Positions 1 to 8,077 are shown, counted from the first letter of the stretch. The stretch: 9,228 nucleotides of DNA from JAVBLG01 sp031553655 (GCA_031553655.1 JAVBLG010000104.1:1-9228); one strand, 5' to 3'. Translations and numbers: made by a program. The notes: generated by a model from the letters alone, not told the origin.

Positions 1-50
1 TTTTTTAATAAAGGGCGTAATTGGAGCTAAAATATATGCGTATTTAGACC

Positions 51-87
51 AAAATGCCCAGAATTAGTCAACTTGCGGCATTTTTTT
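51..87 (+). terminator. Hairpin terminator at left edge
   Basis: AAAATGCC at 51-58 pairs perfectly with GGCATTTT at 77-84 around an 18-base loop, and the T run continues to 87. On the plus strand this has the form of a Rho-independent terminator for a gene lying left of the window. On the minus strand the stem is followed by only four T before GG, so it would be a weaker stop for the chemoreceptor gene that ends at 138. The large loop and only three G-C pairs make it a modest hairpin. Confidence 0.5.
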
Positions 88-137
88 GAATAAATAAAAT
101 TTGCAACAAAAAAAACGGCTATTTATTCAGTGTTTCC

Positions 138-2195
138 CTAATTTTTTGAAGGATTGGCCGAACGGAGGTGCTCCACGAGTCTTTGGTTTTGCCCGGTCAG
201 GTCAGCGAGTTGGGTTACGGCTTCATTGGCGGCCTGCATGGCGTTGTTGGCCTCTTGGGCCATGGTGCTTATTTCCACCGTGCTGGTGTCGATTTGCCGG
301 GCCGCGACGGATTGCTGTTCGGCCGATGACGCTATGGAATTGACCTGATCCGCCGTATTCGAAGAAATATTCAGAATATCTCGAAGGGCTCCTTCCGCCT
401 TCATGGCCAGCCCGGTGCTGTGTGTTATGCTGGTTCCGGCGTCTTCCATCGCCTGAATACTGGCGTGTGCGCCCTGGCGGATGCCGGTTACCGCCGCATC
501 TACTTCTTTGGTGGCGATCATGGTTTTTTCAGCCAGCTTGCGCACTTCGTCGGCTACGACAGCGAATCCGCGTCCGGCTTCACCGGCCCGGGCGGCTTCA
601 ATGGCCGCGTTCAGCGCGAGCAGGTTGGTCTGATCGGCGATGTCGGCAATGACCCCCATGATTCGTCCTATGTCCTGAGTTTGTGTTCCCAGTGTTTGCA
701 GCACCAGCCGCATACCTTCCGATTTGGCCTCGACTTCGTGGATGGCGGCCATAACGGCGCGTACGACGTCCGCGCCGTTATGAGCCTGCTCACGCGTGGC
801 TGTGGCATTCGTGGCCGTTACTTCGGCGTTTTCAGCCACGGTGCGCACGGCGGCGTTCATCTGTCCCATAGCCGTGGCCACTTCGCAGGTACGTTGCATC
901 TGGGTGAGCATGTTTGTCGTGGCGTAGCTGATGCGCTTACGCAGCTCGTCAGCAGTTTCGTGGGTTTTATCCACTATGCCGGAAAGTTGCGTCGCGGCTT
1001 GCAACATGCCTTCCCGTTTGGCCGATTCAGCCCGTAGAGCCGCTTCATCGGCTCTGGCTACGGCTTCACGGGCCAACTTAGTTTGTTCCATGGCCTCAAG
1101 ACGATTTTCTTCGGCGGTTTGGAGCATGTTTTTAAGGTTATCCACCATGGTGCGCAAGGCGTCGGATAACGCGCCGATTTCGTCTTTGCGCGAAATATTC
1201 AAGGTTTTATCCAATTCACCGTTCGCCACGGCCACGGCGAAGCGTACTCCTTCGCGCAACGACTCGGTCATGGAGCGTATGACGAAAACTATAACCAGGA
1301 CGAGCGCCGTCAGCACACCCGCGCCGAGCAATATGGAAAATCGGGCGGATTCGTGGGTGGAAGAGTAAATTTCGTCATTGGAGGCAGTAACAACCATCCG
1401 CCACTTGCTGAGAGGCTCCTGGGTATAATAGGCGGTATACTTTTTCCCTTTCCAAGCATAGTGGAAAACGCCCTTCTCACCGGAGACTTTGGCAAGATCC
1501 TTAATCCAACCCGGTGTTGTATCCATGGCACCCAAAATCAACGAGCGTTCCGGATGGGCCAGCACTCTTCCGGTGGTGCCGATGACGAAGGCATAGCCTG
1601 TTTGCGCCACACGATAAGGGGTCACGTATTGCCTGGTATATTCATTCAGGCTGATCAGGACGGTTAGGGAGCCTGTGAGATTCCGGGCGTTGTCATATAT
1701 TGGCACGCAGAAGCCGAAGACAGGATTTTTGTTCGTTTCCAGTTGAAAGGTTGTGGAACGGGATTTTTGTCCCTTTCTGGCGTTTTCCGTGATGCGGGCA
1801 AAGTTTTTACCCAGGAGGCCGTTGTCGGAGGCCGCGATACAGACGCCATTCATATCCGTGAGCAAGATGGCTTCATACAATTTGCGGGCGGCGGCTTCGG
1901 CTTTCAAGGCCGCCCCGACGGCAGGCAACAGGTCTTTTTTTGCGTCCGCTCCAGCGGCGGTGAACGTTTTGACCATTTCGTTGGCTGCCAGGGAATCCGC
2001 ATCCGTGGATGAAAATTCAAGGCTTTGTGTAGTGAGTTGGGTGATGGATTGGGTTTCCGTATCCATCAAATGGAGGATGTTTGATTCCAGAGCGTTGGAG
2101 GAATGCCATGTTGTAAACCCGATCATCGCGCTTAATCCGAACAGTAGGCATGCCAATATGGGCACGAGCAGCTTCATGCGCAGGCTGGAAAACAT
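138..2195 (-). CDS. Methyl-accepting chemotaxis protein (dCache-HAMP-MCP signal)
   Basis: Transmembrane chemoreceptor of 685 residues. It senses a ligand in the periplasm and controls CheA/CheW at the inner membrane to bias flagellar rotation. Seen: first membrane helix about 8-28; a periplasmic sensor of about 255 residues with the dCache-like signature VIGTTGRVLAHP near 204-215; second membrane helix about 287-307; a HAMP region about 308-360; a charged coiled coil about 359-406; and a cytoplasmic signalling hairpin whose tip (522-552) contains NLLALNAAIEAARAGEAGRG and FAVVADEVR. No CheR-binding NWETF-type pentapeptide is present; the protein ends ANPSKN. The frame stays open to 2327, but I start at the ATG at 2195 because GGGGGGA lies just upstream and MFSSLRMKLL leads straight into the first helix. 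The upstream 44 codons look non-coding. The ligand cannot be told from sequence. Monocistronic, divergent from the acetyltransferase gene. Confidence 0.93.
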   Translation of the reverse strand: MFSSLRMKLLVPILACLLFGLSAMIGFTTWHSSNALESNILHLMDTETQSITQLTTQSLEFSSTDADSLAANEMVKTFTAAGADAKKDLLPAVGAALKAEAAARKLYEAILLTDMNGVCIAASDNGLLGKNFARITENARKGQKSRSTTFQLETNKNPVFGFCVPIYDNARNLTGSLTVLISLNEYTRQYVTPYRVAQTGYAFVIGTTGRVLAHPERSLILGAMDTTPGWIKDLAKVSGEKGVFHYAWKGKKYTAYYTQEPLSKWRMVVTASNDEIYSSTHESARFSILLGAGVLTALVLVIVFVIRSMTESLREGVRFAVAVANGELDKTLNISRKDEIGALSDALRTMVDNLKNMLQTAEENRLEAMEQTKLAREAVARADEAALRAESAKREGMLQAATQLSGIVDKTHETADELRKRISYATTNMLTQMQRTCEVATAMGQMNAAVRTVAENAEVTATNATATREQAHNGADVVRAVMAAIHEVEAKSEGMRLVLQTLGTQTQDIGRIMGVIADIADQTNLLALNAAIEAARAGEAGRGFAVVADEVRKLAEKTMIATKEVDAAVTGIRQGAHASIQAMEDAGTSITHSTGLAMKAEGALRDILNISSNTADQVNSIASSAEQQSVAARQIDTSTVEISTMAQEANNAMQAANEAVTQLADLTGQNQRLVEHLRSANPSKN

Positions 2196-2296
2196 AATTC
2201 CCCCCATTGAACGGATATAGTTCAGATATATAAAAATTGAAAACGTATGGCTGGTTGAACTTACGGGTGACGAACCTGTGCGCCATAGTATGCTGT

Positions 2297-2324
2297 ATAT
2301 TAGCACTATCGAGTATATTTTCAA
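2297..2324 (-). promoter_or_regulatory. Candidate sigma-70 promoter of the chemoreceptor gene
   Basis: Read on the minus strand, TTGAAA (2319-2324) is followed after 16 bases by TAATAT (2297-2302), about 100 bases upstream of the chosen chemoreceptor start. The -35 box matches consensus at four of six positions and the -10 box at four of six. No sigma-28 type GCCGATAA box was noticed between here and the start. The region is AT-rich, so a chance match is quite possible. Confidence 0.3.
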
Positions 2325-2439
2325 CAAAAATAACGTGCATGTTTACGGAAACAAGTTAAAATAGCAAGAAAATTTTTATACGTCATGCGGCGGTTATCAG
2401 TTGTTTGCGCGGTGCGGCGATACGCGGTATAAGCGCCTT

Positions 2440-2877
2440 ATGAGAATCATTACAAAACTTGAAGCTCCGTCCTGCGCGGAAATCGACGACCTTTTGGTCG
2501 TTTGGGAAAGTTCGGTACGGGCCACACATGACTTTTTAAGTGAATCCGATATTGTGGCCCTGCGTCCAGACGTACTGGAAGGACTTAAGGCAGTGTCTTT
2601 GTGGGCGGCCGTGGAAGGCGATGGCCGCATCGTCGGATTTGCGGGAATTTACGGCGATATGTTGGAAATGCTGTTTGTGCGGGCCGAGGCCAGGGGACAA
2701 GGCTTGGGACGCGCCCTTATAATCCGGGCCATGGCCGAGGGCGTTACGCGGGTGGACGTAAACGAGCAGAACCCTGAAGCTCTGGGATTTTATGAGCATA
2801 TGGGCTTTGAAGTCGTCGGCCGCTCCGCCCGAGACGGGCAGGGGAGGGAATTTCCCCTGCTGCATATGCGTATATAA
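2440..2877 (+). CDS. GNAT N-acetyltransferase, YjaB-type
   Basis: Cytosolic protein of 145 residues with the GNAT fold, which transfers an acetyl group from acetyl-CoA to an amine; the substrate is unknown. The acetyl-CoA pyrophosphate-binding motif A is at 77-90 (MLFVRAEARGQGLG), and VNEQN (107-111) followed by GFYEHMGF (116-123) forms motif B with the usual tyrosine (Y118). The N-terminal WESSVRATHDFLS (22-34) and C-terminal PLLHMRI closely resemble Escherichia coli YjaB as I remember it, which supports both the family and the length. The frame is open back to a TTG at 2401, but I start at the ATG at 2440 because MRIITKLE aligns with the YjaB start; no good Shine-Dalgarno site precedes it. 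The gene is convergent with the ABC exporter, only eight bases apart. Confidence 0.85.
   Translation: MRIITKLEAPSCAEIDDLLVVWESSVRATHDFLSESDIVALRPDVLEGLKAVSLWAAVEGDGRIVGFAGIYGDMLEMLFVRAEARGQGLGRALIIRAMAEGVTRVDVNEQNPEALGFYEHMGFEVVGRSARDGQGREFPLLHMRI
2838..2860. repeat. GC-rich perfect hairpin at the end of the acetyltransferase gene
   Basis: GCAGGGGA (2838-2845) and TCCCCTGC (2853-2860) form a perfect 8-bp stem with a 7-base loop inside the last codons of the acetyltransferase gene and just beyond the end of the convergent ABC gene. Neither strand has a T run after the stem, so it is not a standard intrinsic terminator. It may still slow polymerase or protect 3' ends where the two transcripts meet. 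Confidence 0.45.
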
Positions 2878-2885
2878 AACCTGTT

Positions 2886-4685
2886 CTAGCGCCTCTTGCC
2901 CGCGTGTTCCGGAGCGTGGCGGCGCAAGAATTCTTCGTATTCGGGCAGCACCTCGCGCGCGGGACCGTGGGCGTGCACCAAGCCGTCCTTCAGCCAGTAA
3001 AGCGCGTCGCATGCTTCCACTGTGCTCAGGCGGTGGGCCACCAGAATAATGGTCATATTTTTTTGCAAAGAAAGTATGGTTTTCTGAATGGCGGCCTCGG
3101 CCGCACTGTCCAGCGCACTGGTGGCTTCATCAAAAATGAGTATGTCGGGGTTGCCGTAAAGCGCTCTGGCAATGGCTACGCGCTGGGCTTGCCCGCCTGA
3201 CAGGCGTACACCGCGTTCGCCTAACACTGTGTTCAGACCCAGGGGCAGCTTATCCATAAATTCCATGGCTGCCATGCGGCAGCAGGCACGCACCCGTTCT
3301 TCGTCCACTTTTTCGCCCCAAGAGCTGAAGGCCACGTTTTCAGCCAAGGGGGCATCCATAAGATATGGTGATTGCGGCACATAGCCTATTTTCAAAAAGC
3401 CGGGCGCGGGCACGGCCGCTCTGCCGTCAATGCTGAAATTCCCCCCGGTGGGAGTCATCAACCCCGTGAGCAGTCCCACCAGAGTGCTTTTACCCGAGCC
3501 GGAAAGACCCACCAGCCCAACCATTTCCCCTTTGGATATTTCGAAGTGAATTTTGTTAAGTATGGGCTTGTCCGTGTCGGGATAGGTGAAGGTGATATCC
3601 GTGAGTTCAATCTTGTGTTCAAAGCTTCTCTGCCCATCCCCGGAGCTGCCGGGCGGGGTGTTGCGGCATTCCACCAGTATTTCCTGCACGGTTTCATGGG
3701 CGGACTTCAGCGCCAGCACACTGCCCACTATTTTGTTCATGGCCGGAAGCAATCGCCAGGCCACCCCGAACATCAGAGTAAGCGTGCCAGTAATCACCCC
3801 CACGCTGTTGCTGTGCGCGGCCATGAACAGCACCGCCCCGGCCATCAGCAACAAGGTTACGCTTTCTGTAATCCAGTTGGGGGTGTTGGGATAAAGACTG
3901 CGCCGCGCGCTGTATAGTATGGTTGGCGCGGCATATTCCTGATATTTTTTATAAAACGCTTCCTGTTGATTGTATATCTGCACCTCGCGCATACCTTGCA
4001 GGGCGGAAAGGGCCAGCTTGTTGCAGTCAAGCTCCAGGTTGGCTATGTCGGTTCCGAGCTGCTTGGCTTTTTGCTGCGTACTTTTGTAGATAATCAGTGA
4101 AACCAGCAGCAGTACCGCGAACATCACAGCCGTTACCTGCGGCGAGGCCAGCAGGGCGCCACACATAAGCAAAATCATGATGCCGCTCTGAGCTACTATG
4201 TCCAGCCCGGCCAGCCCGTAAATGGCCACGTAGATCTGCCAGCCAATGTAGGTGTTGAGATCGGCGGTGTTCTTGCGAGTGTGCCAGATGTATGGCGCAT
4301 ACAGATAAGAATGAAAAAGCCGTCCGCCCACATCCCAGGACAGGGCTTGGGCCATCTCGTTCTGACGGTAAGTCAAAAGGGCGGAGAGCGCGTTTTTGAG
4401 CAAAGAAGCGACGCATACCAGGACCATAACCATGAACAGCATGCGCACAGCTTCGGGCGCGCCCAGGCCCACATCGGGCAGGAGCTGATACAGAAAACGG
4501 ATTGGTGCGATTTTTTCCAGGCTGGAGGGCGAGGCCATGGCCACGCCCATTAGTGATATGGCCCCGGCCAAACCTATTTCGGCTATGCCCACCACTAACA
4601 TGAAAAGCGCCAGCCAAGCCAATTGGCGGCGGCGCGATGCGGACAACATGGCATATATTTCGCGGATGATTTCAGTAGTGGTCAT
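2886..4685 (-). CDS. ABC exporter, fused permease-ATPase, PglK/Wzk-like
   Basis: A 599-residue half-transporter that should work as a homodimer in the inner membrane, using ATP to move a lipid or lipid-linked molecule. The N-terminal part (about 20-325) has membrane helices near 22-44, 78-105, 151-175, 180-200 and 275-300. The ATPase domain (about 358-580) has Walker A GLSGSGKST (393-401), Q-loop VPQSPYL (436-442), the exporter X-loop VLGERG (487-492), signature LSGGQ (495-499), Walker B DILIFDEA (514-521) with catalytic Glu520, and H-loop His551. All catalytic residues are present. The stretch AWRLLPAMNKIVGSVLALKSA (309-329) resembles the corresponding part of the Campylobacter flippase PglK, suggesting a lipid-linked saccharide exporter. 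No glycosyltransferase or other glycan gene is nearby to confirm this. The start ATG has TTGAGG a few bases upstream. Divergent from the thioesterase gene, convergent with the acetyltransferase gene. Confidence 0.9.
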   Translation of the reverse strand: MTTTEIIREIYAMLSASRRRQLAWLALFMLVVGIAEIGLAGAISLMGVAMASPSSLEKIAPIRFLYQLLPDVGLGAPEAVRMLFMVMVLVCVASLLKNALSALLTYRQNEMAQALSWDVGGRLFHSYLYAPYIWHTRKNTADLNTYIGWQIYVAIYGLAGLDIVAQSGIMILLMCGALLASPQVTAVMFAVLLLVSLIIYKSTQQKAKQLGTDIANLELDCNKLALSALQGMREVQIYNQQEAFYKKYQEYAAPTILYSARRSLYPNTPNWITESVTLLLMAGAVLFMAAHSNSVGVITGTLTLMFGVAWRLLPAMNKIVGSVLALKSAHETVQEILVECRNTPPGSSGDGQRSFEHKIELTDITFTYPDTDKPILNKIHFEISKGEMVGLVGLSGSGKSTLVGLLTGLMTPTGGNFSIDGRAAVPAPGFLKIGYVPQSPYLMDAPLAENVAFSSWGEKVDEERVRACCRMAAMEFMDKLPLGLNTVLGERGVRLSGGQAQRVAIARALYGNPDILIFDEATSALDSAAEAAIQKTILSLQKNMTIILVAHRLSTVEACDALYWLKDGLVHAHGPAREVLPEYEEFLRRHAPEHAGKRR

Positions 4686-4898
4686 AACGCCTCAACTTGA
4701 GCGGGTTGCGAGTTTTGGTTGCTGATTCTGGTAGCGTGTTCGTGTGCGGAGTTTCTACATGAAAAGATAAAATTTTCCGCATGGAAATACGAAGGGCATA
4801 TTGTCAGCACGAAACCTCGGCGTCAAGTTTACAATATACCCCATCGGCTATATCCTGCCTGTCAGCCGAATCGGCCAATGAATATCCGGAGTGAAAAC

Positions 4899-5366
4899 AT
4901 GCAAGCTAAAACAGTATCTGAAAGTCTGGTCGTCATGCAGCACGCCCCCATGCCCGATGAAACCAATACCGCCGGGTTCATGCACGGCGGGCATCTGCTC
5001 AAGCATATCGACACGGCGGCAGGCGTTGCCGCCTGGCGTCACGCCCGTTGCCGGGTGGTTACCGTCTCCATTGAGCGCATGGATTTTCTTGCGCCCATCC
5101 GCCTGGAACAGTTGCTCACCCTGACAGCCTCAGTAAACATGGTGGGCAAAAGCTCCATTGCCGTTGGCGTGCGCGTGGAAGCCGAAGACCTTAACAGTGG
5201 TGAAACGCGTCACGCCGCCACTTGCTACATGACCTATGTGGCTGTCGACGAAAACGGTCGCCCCAAAGCGGTGGACCCACTGGCTGTGGAAACTGAAGAC
5301 GAAATTCGCCGCCAGAGCAAAGCCAGGGAGCGCCGCCTTCATAGAGAGAGGGTGAAAGCAGGGTAA
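4899..5366 (+). CDS. Acyl-CoA thioesterase, YciA/BACH-type hotdog fold
   Basis: Cytosolic hotdog-fold protein of 155 residues that should hydrolyse acyl-CoA to free fatty acid and CoA, usually as a hexamer. Seen: the active-site segment DETNTAGFMHGGHLL (20-34), with Asp20, Asn23, Gly26 and the HGG turn, followed by the D38 helix; RVVTVSIERMDFLAPI (52-67); and YMTYVAVDENGRPKAV (110-125). All three match Escherichia coli YciA as I recall it, including the order and spacing. A basic, charged tail (about 132-155) extends beyond the fold. The frame is open from 4719, but I start at the ATG at 4899 because GGAG (4888-4891) sits seven bases before it and the family normally begins close to this point. 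Positions 4686-4898 are the divergent intergenic region shared with the ABC gene; TTTACA (4828-4833) and TATATC (4849-4854), 15 bases apart, are a weak promoter possibility. Confidence 0.88.
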   Translation: MQAKTVSESLVVMQHAPMPDETNTAGFMHGGHLLKHIDTAAGVAAWRHARCRVVTVSIERMDFLAPIRLEQLLTLTASVNMVGKSSIAVGVRVEAEDLNSGETRHAATCYMTYVAVDENGRPKAVDPLAVETEDEIRRQSKARERRLHRERVKAG

Positions 5367-5410
5367 AGCGCGTCCTGATTTTGGATTTCAGCTTCTCTTC
5401 TTCGCTATAT

Positions 5411-7579
5411 TCACAGATTATTCGTAAACTTTTTGACCAGCGGAGCGCCGAAGCGGATGTTGCGTTCGGTGGGCAGGGAATCGAAGGACACAATGTAACA
5501 CTGTCCGGCAAAGTCCACACTGATGATTCTTCCCGGGCCAAAGGCCGGGTGCGTCACCTTGTCGCCAAGCGAGAAGCTTGGAACGGCAATTCCGGAGGCT
5601 TGCAGAACATCGGCGCGGCAGCCGGGCACAGGTCGGCCCGGACCGCGTTCTTCCAGGTATTCATCCAATTCCACTACATAATCGAGGTTTTCCCTTCCGG
5701 CCTCAAAGATGAAGCGTGAGGGATACTTGAAAAGCCCGTCTCCGGCCGCGCCTTCGGCCTCGGAAAGGTGGAGGCCGGTTTTGGCGCGGGTCATGGCCAC
5801 ATAGGCCAGACGCCGTTCTTCCTCCATGCCTTCGGGCGTATCAATGCGGCGCGAAGGGAAAACACCCTCGTTCAGCCCGCACAGAAACACGTTAGAAAAT
5901 TCCATGCCTTTGGCCGCGTGAATGGTCATAAGCTTTACTGTTTCGCGTTTTTCGTCGTGGTCGGTGTTCGAAAAAAGCGCGGCTCTGGTCAGAAAATCTT
6001 CAAATGTGGCTTCCTCGTCTTGCCCCATGGCTTCCACCGAGCGTTTGAACTCGGCGGCATTGTCCAGACGTTCCTGATCGCCCTGAAGGCGCATAAATTC
6101 CTCATAACCGGAAAGATCCATTAAGGCCTGAAAGGAGTCTCCCATTTTGGAGCGGGGGAGGGCGGCGCGCACGCTTTCAATGGCGTGGGCGTAACGTTTG
6201 GCCCCGGTGCCGCGCAGCATTTCGGAATCCATATTTCGTCTCAGGGCTTCGTACAAGGGTAGGGCGTGTTTTTCGGCGTATTCCGCCAGTCGTTCCAGGC
6301 GTTTTTTGCCGATTTTGCGCGGCGGCATGTTTATGGTGCGCCTGAAGGCCACATCGTCCCCGGAAGTGACCATGCGCATGTAGCAGATCATATCCTTTAT
6401 TTCCCGGCGGCCGTAAAATTCGATGCCGCTGAAAATGCGGTATGGCAAGCCGCCTTCAATAAAACGTTCTTCCAGCGAGCGGCTGAGGTAATGGGCGCGG
6501 TACAGCACGGCTGTTTCGCCCAGGTTTACGCCCGCCTCGCGCAATTTGGTTATTTCATCAAAAATCCAGGCGGCCTCGGTTTTTTCATTTTTGGCGTGAA
6601 AATATAACGGCTTGTCCCCATCCTTACCCACAGATTTGGGGGCCACGGGCAGGCGGGTGAGGTTTTTGCTGATTAATGATGAGGCCGCAGCCAGAATTTG
6701 CGGAGTGGAGCGATAGTTGGCGGTAAGAGTAATGGTGCGGGCCGTGGGGTAAACCTTGTCGAAATCGAGAAATAGCCGGTAGTGGGAACCTCGCCAGGAG
6801 TAAATAGTTTGATCCGGGTCACCCACAATAAAAAGATTGCCGTGGCGGCCGGAAAGCAGGCGGGCCAGTTTATACTGCTTGGCGCTTACGTCTTGAAATT
6901 CGTCCACCATCACGTATTGCATGCGCTCTTGCCATTTGGCGCGCACTTCCGGAAAATTTTCCAGAATGTAAGTGGCAAAGTTGATCAAATCGTTGAAATC
7001 GCAGCCAAAACATTTTTTTTGTTCATAGAGGTAGCGCAGAAAAATTTCTTCATCGCGGCTTTCGGACCGGGTGAATCTGGTCTTGATTTGTTCGTTATCC
7101 AGCAGCAAAATATCCCCGATATAGGCCGAGGTGTGCATTTTGCCACCTTCGATCACATTGTCGACGATGTGCTTTATGGTGGCATCGCGCAGGGTGAGGC
7201 CCATGTCCTCAAATATTTTGAGTACCATGTGCTTCCAGTCTTCGGTATCCAGAATGACGAAGTTGCGCGGAAAGCCCAGCAGGTGAATTTCGTCACGCAG
7301 AAGCTGCACGCAAAATGCGTGAAAAGTGCATACCAGACCCAGGTCCATGTCGCCAAGAGCTCTGCGCACCCGCCGCTTCATTTCGTTGGCGGCACGATTG
7401 GTAAAGGTGACGCACAGAATATTTTTGGGCGCTACGCCCAGAGTGGACGCCAGGTGGCAGAAGCGCGCCGTGAGGGTGCGGGTTTTGCCCGTACCCGGCC
7501 CGGCAATTACGCGCACCGGCCCCTCGGTGGTGTTTACCGCCAGGCTTTGTTCAGAATTGAGGTCTTTTAAAAAGTACAT
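5411..7579 (-). CDS. ATP-dependent 3'-5' DNA helicase, UvrD/PcrA family
   Basis: SF1A helicase of 722 residues that should unwind DNA in repair, replication restart or clearing of RecA filaments. Motifs are all present and in order: Q motif LNSEQ (7-11), Walker A GPGTGKT (27-33), CVTFTNRAANEM (56-67), Walker B DEFQD (226-230), motif III GDPDQTIYSWRG (253-264), motif IV TANYRSTPQI (286-295), motif V TIHAAKGMEF (552-561) and motif VI ERRLAYVAMTRAK (588-600). A C-terminal PcrA/UvrD Tudor-like domain follows (about 670-715; SLGDKVTHPAFGPGR). It is complete, so an ordinary PcrA/UvrD-type protein is likely, although Rep-like enzymes share the same motifs. I prefer the ATG at 7579 to the TTG two codons upstream; neither has a clear Shine-Dalgarno site. 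An insertion-sequence end lies only 52 bases upstream of the start codon. Convergent with the thioesterase gene, 44 bases apart. Confidence 0.92.
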   Translation of the reverse strand: MYFLKDLNSEQSLAVNTTEGPVRVIAGPGTGKTRTLTARFCHLASTLGVAPKNILCVTFTNRAANEMKRRVRRALGDMDLGLVCTFHAFCVQLLRDEIHLLGFPRNFVILDTEDWKHMVLKIFEDMGLTLRDATIKHIVDNVIEGGKMHTSAYIGDILLLDNEQIKTRFTRSESRDEEIFLRYLYEQKKCFGCDFNDLINFATYILENFPEVRAKWQERMQYVMVDEFQDVSAKQYKLARLLSGRHGNLFIVGDPDQTIYSWRGSHYRLFLDFDKVYPTARTITLTANYRSTPQILAAASSLISKNLTRLPVAPKSVGKDGDKPLYFHAKNEKTEAAWIFDEITKLREAGVNLGETAVLYRAHYLSRSLEERFIEGGLPYRIFSGIEFYGRREIKDMICYMRMVTSGDDVAFRRTINMPPRKIGKKRLERLAEYAEKHALPLYEALRRNMDSEMLRGTGAKRYAHAIESVRAALPRSKMGDSFQALMDLSGYEEFMRLQGDQERLDNAAEFKRSVEAMGQDEEATFEDFLTRAALFSNTDHDEKRETVKLMTIHAAKGMEFSNVFLCGLNEGVFPSRRIDTPEGMEEERRLAYVAMTRAKTGLHLSEAEGAAGDGLFKYPSRFIFEAGRENLDYVVELDEYLEERGPGRPVPGCRADVLQASGIAVPSFSLGDKVTHPAFGPGRIISVDFAGQCYIVSFDSLPTERNIRFGAPLVKKFTNNL

Positions 7580-7631
7580 GCGCAAGATTATTCATTTGCC
7601 TGGTCAAAGTCCAGCGTATAAAGAGGCGGGG

Positions 7632-7651
7632 CAGCGCAATCGAATGAACTT
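7632..7651 (+). repeat. ISAs1 terminal inverted repeat, transposase 3' side
   Basis: CAGCGCAATCGAATGAACTT matches the inverted complement of 8143-8162 at 18 of 20 positions. The differences are at the fourth base (C for G) and the eighteenth (C for T). It overlaps the stop codon of the transposase remnant, which is normal for a compact insertion sequence. Confidence 0.75.
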
Positions 7652-7952
7652 ATGCAGGTTTTGCATTTGTCGCCGCAGCCAGGAAATCGTGATCCCAGGC
7701 GGCCTTTTTTCGTCGAACACGCATACTGATTTTTCCTGGCAGTGATTTGAGCATATTCTGGGTAATATGCTTCATGGTCACAAAGTTGGCAGGGCCATTC
7801 TTTTTTCTGATTCGGCACTCATCATCCCGGAAAACTATGTCCAGTACCCAATGAAGACTATTTTCGATGCCCCAGTGGGCGCGTGCCGCTGAGGAGAAAC
7901 GTTCAATATCAGCGGCCATGGAACTGACAAAATATCGGATTTCCGTACTCAT
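7650..7952 (-). pseudogene. ISAs1-family transposase, C-terminal remnant
   Basis: The last 100 codons of a DDE transposase of the ISAs1 family (COG5433 type). TEIRYFVSSMAADIERF, then HWGIENSLHWVLDIVFRDDE (27-46) and RIRKKNGPANFVTMKHI, are the conserved C-terminal block of the family, which includes the last catalytic acidic residue. Intact members have about 370 residues, so roughly three quarters, including the other catalytic residues, is missing. Upstream of the local ATG the frame continues only four codons (N-S-N-K) to a TGA, so the family similarity is cut at about 7955-7966. The ATG at 7952 is therefore an internal methionine rather than a true start. Not expected to be active. Confidence 0.85.
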
Positions 7953-7954
7953 TT

Positions 7955-8067
7955 TGTTGGAATTTCAGGAAACTTACAATAATTACTGGCGCATAGCCCG
8001 CCAGGGGTACAAAAGCCCCGCCCAGGTGAAGGGCGAACAATTGGCCGATATGCTGATGGCGGCATGA
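7955..8067 (+). pseudogene. Integrase-core transposase, C-terminal remnant (IS3/IS481-like)
   Basis: The last 37 codons of a second transposase, on the opposite strand from the ISAs1 fragment: LLEFQETYNNYWRIARQG then YKSPAQVKGEQLADML. In rve-type (IS3/IS481) transposases the C-terminus reads YN, then R-P-H, then G-Y-x-[ST]-P-A, with ten residues from the Y to the G; here the spacing is identical and YN, GYKSPA and a following V are kept, while RPH is lost. The frame is open leftward into the ISAs1 fragment (to 7867), but there it is only the antisense of that gene. Followed 10 bases after the stop by a probable IS end. This is inference from a short motif. Confidence 0.5.
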
Positions 8068-8077
8068 AGACAAAAAT

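Noticed and set aside
108..140. Intrinsic terminator for the chemoreceptor gene (run of eight T on the minus strand)
   Set aside because: No stable stem precedes the T run; the nearest usable hairpin is the one at 51-84.
420..1037. 205-codon plus-strand frame
   Set aside because: Antisense shadow of the chemoreceptor signalling domain; no family resemblance and no ribosome site.
2240..2285. tRNA-like 3' half on the minus strand (GGTTCGTCACCC, then CAACCAGCCA), upstream of the chemoreceptor gene
   Set aside because: The T-arm-like stem has a mismatch, the loop does not fit TTCRANY, and no acceptor, D or anticodon arm can be found upstream. At most a degraded fragment.
2196..2327. 44-codon N-terminal extension of the chemoreceptor
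   Set aside because: No ribosome site at 2327, unusual composition, and a G-rich Shine-Dalgarno site directly before the ATG at 2195, which leads straight into the first membrane helix.
3372..3917. 181-codon plus-strand frame inside the ABC exporter
   Set aside because: Antisense of a fully motif-supported ABC gene.
4801..4835. TTGTCA ... TACAAT promoter before the thioesterase gene
   Set aside because: The spacer is 23 bases, too long for a sigma-70 promoter.
4719..4898. 60-codon N-terminal extension of the thioesterase
   Set aside because: The family starts close to the ATG at 4899, which has GGAG seven bases upstream; the extension has no domain character.
6782..7570. 262-codon plus-strand frame
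   Set aside because: Antisense of the helicase, whose motifs in the minus frame are complete and in order.
7588..7818. 76-codon minus-strand frame with several cysteines before the helicase
   Set aside because: Out-of-frame reading of the ISAs1 transposase remnant and its terminal repeat; the cysteine pattern is accidental.
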